Below, piece by piece: positions 7,386 to 9,521 of a stretch of DNA of 9,521 nt. The stretch lies in NCBI GenBank assembly GCA_003694775.1, contig RFJV01000566.1:1-9521 (forward strand), written 5' to 3'. The notes beneath the pieces are model-generated. The model made no database searches. It was given only the letters and a program-made list of their open reading frames with translations, and was not told the DNA's origin. The position numbers and the translations under genes were made by a program. Within the stretch, counting starts at the first letter, position 1. Every line of letters begins with the position of its first letter. The DNA comes from Chloroflexota bacterium (GTDB taxonomy: Bacteria > Chloroflexota > Anaerolineae > 4572-78 > J111).

Positions 7386-8084
7386 ATGAGCAAACATATT
7401 CTGGTGGTAGACGACGACGCACTTTTGCGCCGCAGTCTGGCCTTTAACCTGGAAAAAAACGGCTACCGGGTGAGCACCGCGGCCACGGCAGAAGACGCCC
7501 TGCAGTTGGCCCGCCGCGACCCACCCGACCTGATTCTGCTGGACATCGGTCTGCCCGGTATGGACGGGGTAGACGCCCTCAAAGAGTTCCGCCGGCAGGC
7601 CGATACACCGGTCATCTTTGTGACCGCCCGGCGCAGTGAACTGGATGAAATCCTCGGCCTGGAGCTGGGCGCAGACGATTACATCACCAAGCCGTTCAAG
7701 TTTGAAACCCTGCTGGCCCATATCAAGGCCGTCCTGCGCCGGGCGGCGCGCAGTGCGGCCCCTGCACCGGAGGCACAGGCGGTGCAGGTCGGCTGTCTGC
7801 GCATCGACCCGGCGGCCCATTCGGTGACGCTCAACGGGCAGTCGGTTGAACTGACACCGCGGGAGTTCGCCATTCTGCATACCCTGGCCCTCAACGCCGG
7901 ACGGGTTGTCTCCACCGACGACCTGCTCAACCAGGTGTGGGGCGCGGAGTACGCCGGCGAGCCGCAGGCGGTTTATGTGTATATTCGCTGGTTGCGGGAG
8001 AAAATAGAAACCGACCCCACCGAACCGCGACGCATCCTGACCGTGCGCGGAGTGGGGTACAAGCTGGAGCCGGAAGGGTTTTAG
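7386..8084 (+). CDS. OmpR/PhoB-family response regulator
   Basis: This is a cytoplasmic DNA-binding regulator activated by phosphorylation from the kinase encoded next. Over 232 residues, the receiver domain (about 4-117) has the acidic residues D9-D11 in ILVVDDD, phospho-acceptor Asp53 in LLDIGLPGMDG, the switch Thr80 in VTA, and Lys102 in TKPF. A proline/alanine-rich linker (about 119-131) leads to a winged-helix effector domain (about 134-228) with LTPREFAIL (156-164), a recognition-helix region VYVYIRWLREKIE (197-209) and the closing RGVGYKLEP (221-229). The length is typical of the family. ATG 7386 begins the conserved receiver strand and is kept although no strong Shine-Dalgarno precedes it. 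It lies 140 bases after the ABC operon, with its own promoter, and 2 bases before the kinase gene. Its targets are unknown; the tandem 11-bp repeats at 3839-3877 are a candidate. Confidence 0.96.
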   Translation: MSKHILVVDDDALLRRSLAFNLEKNGYRVSTAATAEDALQLARRDPPDLILLDIGLPGMDGVDALKEFRRQADTPVIFVTARRSELDEILGLELGADDYITKPFKFETLLAHIKAVLRRAARSAAPAPEAQAVQVGCLRIDPAAHSVTLNGQSVELTPREFAILHTLALNAGRVVSTDDLLNQVWGAEYAGEPQAVYVYIRWLREKIETDPTEPRRILTVRGVGYKLEPEGF

Positions 8085-8086
8085 CC

Positions 8087-9521
8087 ATGCGTACCTTGCG
8101 GAGCCGACTCATCCTGAGCCATATCCTGCCCATCCTGGTGGTTGTGCCTCTGGTGGGCATTGCTCTGCTGTACCTGCTGGAAACCCAGGTGGTGCTGAAC
8201 AACCTGTCGGAGGAGCTGGCCCGGCAGGCCGCGCTGACGGCCCGGATGGCCGCCCTTCGCCCCGACATCTGGCAGGATGTCACCGCGGCCCGATTTTTTG
8301 TCACCACTATCAGCACCCCGGAGCAGTCTCAGGTGATGCTTCTCGACCCGCAGGGGCGGGTCATTATGGCCAGCACCAGCCCCAATAGCGACCCGCCGCC
8401 GGCGGTCAGCCTCCCCAGCCTGGCCTCCATCCTGGAAGACGGCCAGCAGGTGCGTATCCGGTACGACACCCAGGCCCGCGTCCGCATCGCCGAAATCCTG
8501 GTCCCCATTATCGGTCCCAACCACGAGATTCTGGGCATCATCCGCATGACCCGCCAGCTTTCCGACGTGACCGAACAGGTCCGGCGACTGCGGTACATCA
8601 TCGGCGGGGTGCTGGTGGGCGAACTGGTGCTGGGCGCGGTGGTCGGTTTGGTGCTGGCCCTGGACATCGAGCGCTCTCTGCGCCGGGTGACCCAGGCCAT
8701 TTACGGCATTGCTACCGGACGCCCCTGGCGCACTCTGCCGGAAAAGGGGCCACGGGAGTTCCGCCTGCTCCTGCGGACTTTCAATACGCTGGTGGAGCGT
8801 CTGCGGATGATGGAAGAGGCCCGCCGTCGCCTGCTGGCGAACCTGGTGCACGAAATCAGCCGTCCGATGGGCGCACTTCAGGCCGCGGTGGAGGCTCTGC
8901 TCAACGGCGCAGACGAGGACGCGGCTTTCCGCCGCGAACTGCTGGAGGGAATGAACGCGGAGCTGGACCGTCTCCAGCCTCTGCTGGCCAATTTAACCGA
9001 CCTGCACGACCAGGTGCTGGGCACGCTGGAGCTGAACCGCAAGCTGACCAACCTGAATACCTGGCTCCAGCGTACGGTGGTTACCTGGCGCGAGGCGGCC
9101 CAGGCCAAAGGTCTGCACTGGCAGGTTGACATCCAGACGATGCTCCCTACCCTGGAAATTGACGCCGACCGGCTGGCCCAGGCGCTGGGCAATCTGCTCA
9201 GCAACGCTATCAAATATACCGAAGCCGGCGGTTCGGTGACGGTCACTGCCGAGGCCGACGATGGGGAAGTGAGAATCCGGGTGCAGGATACCGGCGTGGG
9301 GATTGCGCCGGAAATGCGAGAGAAGATTTTTGAGCCGTTTTTCCGCACTCATCCCGGCAAGCGGTTTCCGCAGGGGCTGGGTTTGGGGCTGACCATTGCC
9401 AACGACCTGGTCACGGCCCACGGGGGCCGGCTGGAGGTAGAAAGCGAACCGGGCCAGGGGAGCCGGTTTACCATTCACCTGCCGCTGGAACCCAACCTGA
9501 CGATGACCGCTGCCGCGCCGC
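8087..9521 (+). CDS. Membrane sensor histidine kinase (HAMP, HisKA-like, HATPase_c), open at window end
   Basis: I translated this frame from ATG 8087 to the window edge: 478 codons with no stop. A GGAAGGG sequence at 8072-8078 can serve as its ribosome site. Membrane helix 1 is at about 8-31, an extracytoplasmic sensor region of unrecognised fold at about 32-169, helix 2 at about 170-190, a HAMP-like linker at about 191-243, and the H-box NLVHEISRPMGAL with phospho-acceptor His255. The ATPase domain has the N-box LGNLLSNAIKY (Asn373), G1 DTGVGI (Asp401), the F-box EPFFRTH, and G2 QGLGLGL (429-435). The last visible residues lie just past the ATPase domain, so the gene should end soon after. 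The H-box is atypical: Arg259 takes the place of the Thr/Asn of the E-x-x-T/N phosphatase motif. It pairs with the regulator upstream; the stimulus is unknown. Confidence 0.95.
   Translation, partial: MRTLRSRLILSHILPILVVVPLVGIALLYLLETQVVLNNLSEELARQAALTARMAALRPDIWQDVTAARFFVTTISTPEQSQVMLLDPQGRVIMASTSPNSDPPPAVSLPSLASILEDGQQVRIRYDTQARVRIAEILVPIIGPNHEILGIIRMTRQLSDVTEQVRRLRYIIGGVLVGELVLGAVVGLVLALDIERSLRRVTQAIYGIATGRPWRTLPEKGPREFRLLLRTFNTLVERLRMMEEARRRLLANLVHEISRPMGALQAAVEALLNGADEDAAFRRELLEGMNAELDRLQPLLANLTDLHDQVLGTLELNRKLTNLNTWLQRTVVTWREAAQAKGLHWQVDIQTMLPTLEIDADRLAQALGNLLSNAIKYTEAGGSVTVTAEADDGEVRIRVQDTGVGIAPEMREKIFEPFFRTHPGKRFPQGLGLGLTIANDLVTAHGGRLEVESEPGQGSRFTIHLPLEPNLTMTAAAP

Overview
The window looks like a piece of a GC-rich genome, most likely Chloroflexota (Anaerolineae or a related lineage). 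This is inferred from gene style and from the intergenic repeats (octameric AACTC/GAGTT arrays, GATTNGGA repeats, CACAAAG-type inverted repeats). No taxonomic marker gene is present. All convincing genes lie on the + strand, in three transcription blocks.

Block 1 (1-3579) is the 3' part of a peptide/nickel-class ABC importer operon. It holds a family 5 solute-binding protein whose N-terminus lies outside the window, then a DppB-like and a DppC-like permease. An unusual 8-bp-period inverted repeat array separates the binding protein from the first permease. No importer ATPase genes follow, so they must lie upstream or elsewhere. All cysteines of the two permeases, and the two seen in the binding protein, fall in predicted extracytoplasmic positions.

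Block 2 (3580-4114) is a 535-bp gene-free stretch with layered structure. First comes a 226-bp MITE-like element with imperfect terminal inverted repeats, a TAA target duplication and two internal palindromes. Then come four hexamers spaced exactly 11 bp, as in OmpR/PhoB-type operators, a weak promoter candidate and a perfect 20-bp palindrome. It ends in a GATT repeat and 12 consecutive AACTNNNN octamers that run directly into a strong Shine-Dalgarno sequence.

Block 3 (4115-7245) is a tight three-gene operon: a secreted, membrane-anchored protein with three Ig-like NEW3-type domains, a CcmA/NatA-type ABC ATPase and an ABC-2 permease. Each gene has a strong GGAGGT ribosome binding site. This is probably an exporter or membrane-remodelling ABC complex with an external accessory protein; its substrate is unknown. 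A 28-bp palindrome closes it.

Block 4 (7322-9521) is a two-component system with its own near-consensus promoter (TTGCCA-N17-TACAAT). An OmpR/PhoB-family response regulator is followed 2 nt later by a membrane histidine kinase that is open at the window end. The kinase has an atypical H-box (HEISRPM), with Arg where the phosphatase Thr/Asn normally sits. Its position next to the NEW3-ABC operon, and the 11-bp direct repeats ahead of that operon, suggest without proving that the two-component system controls the exporter.
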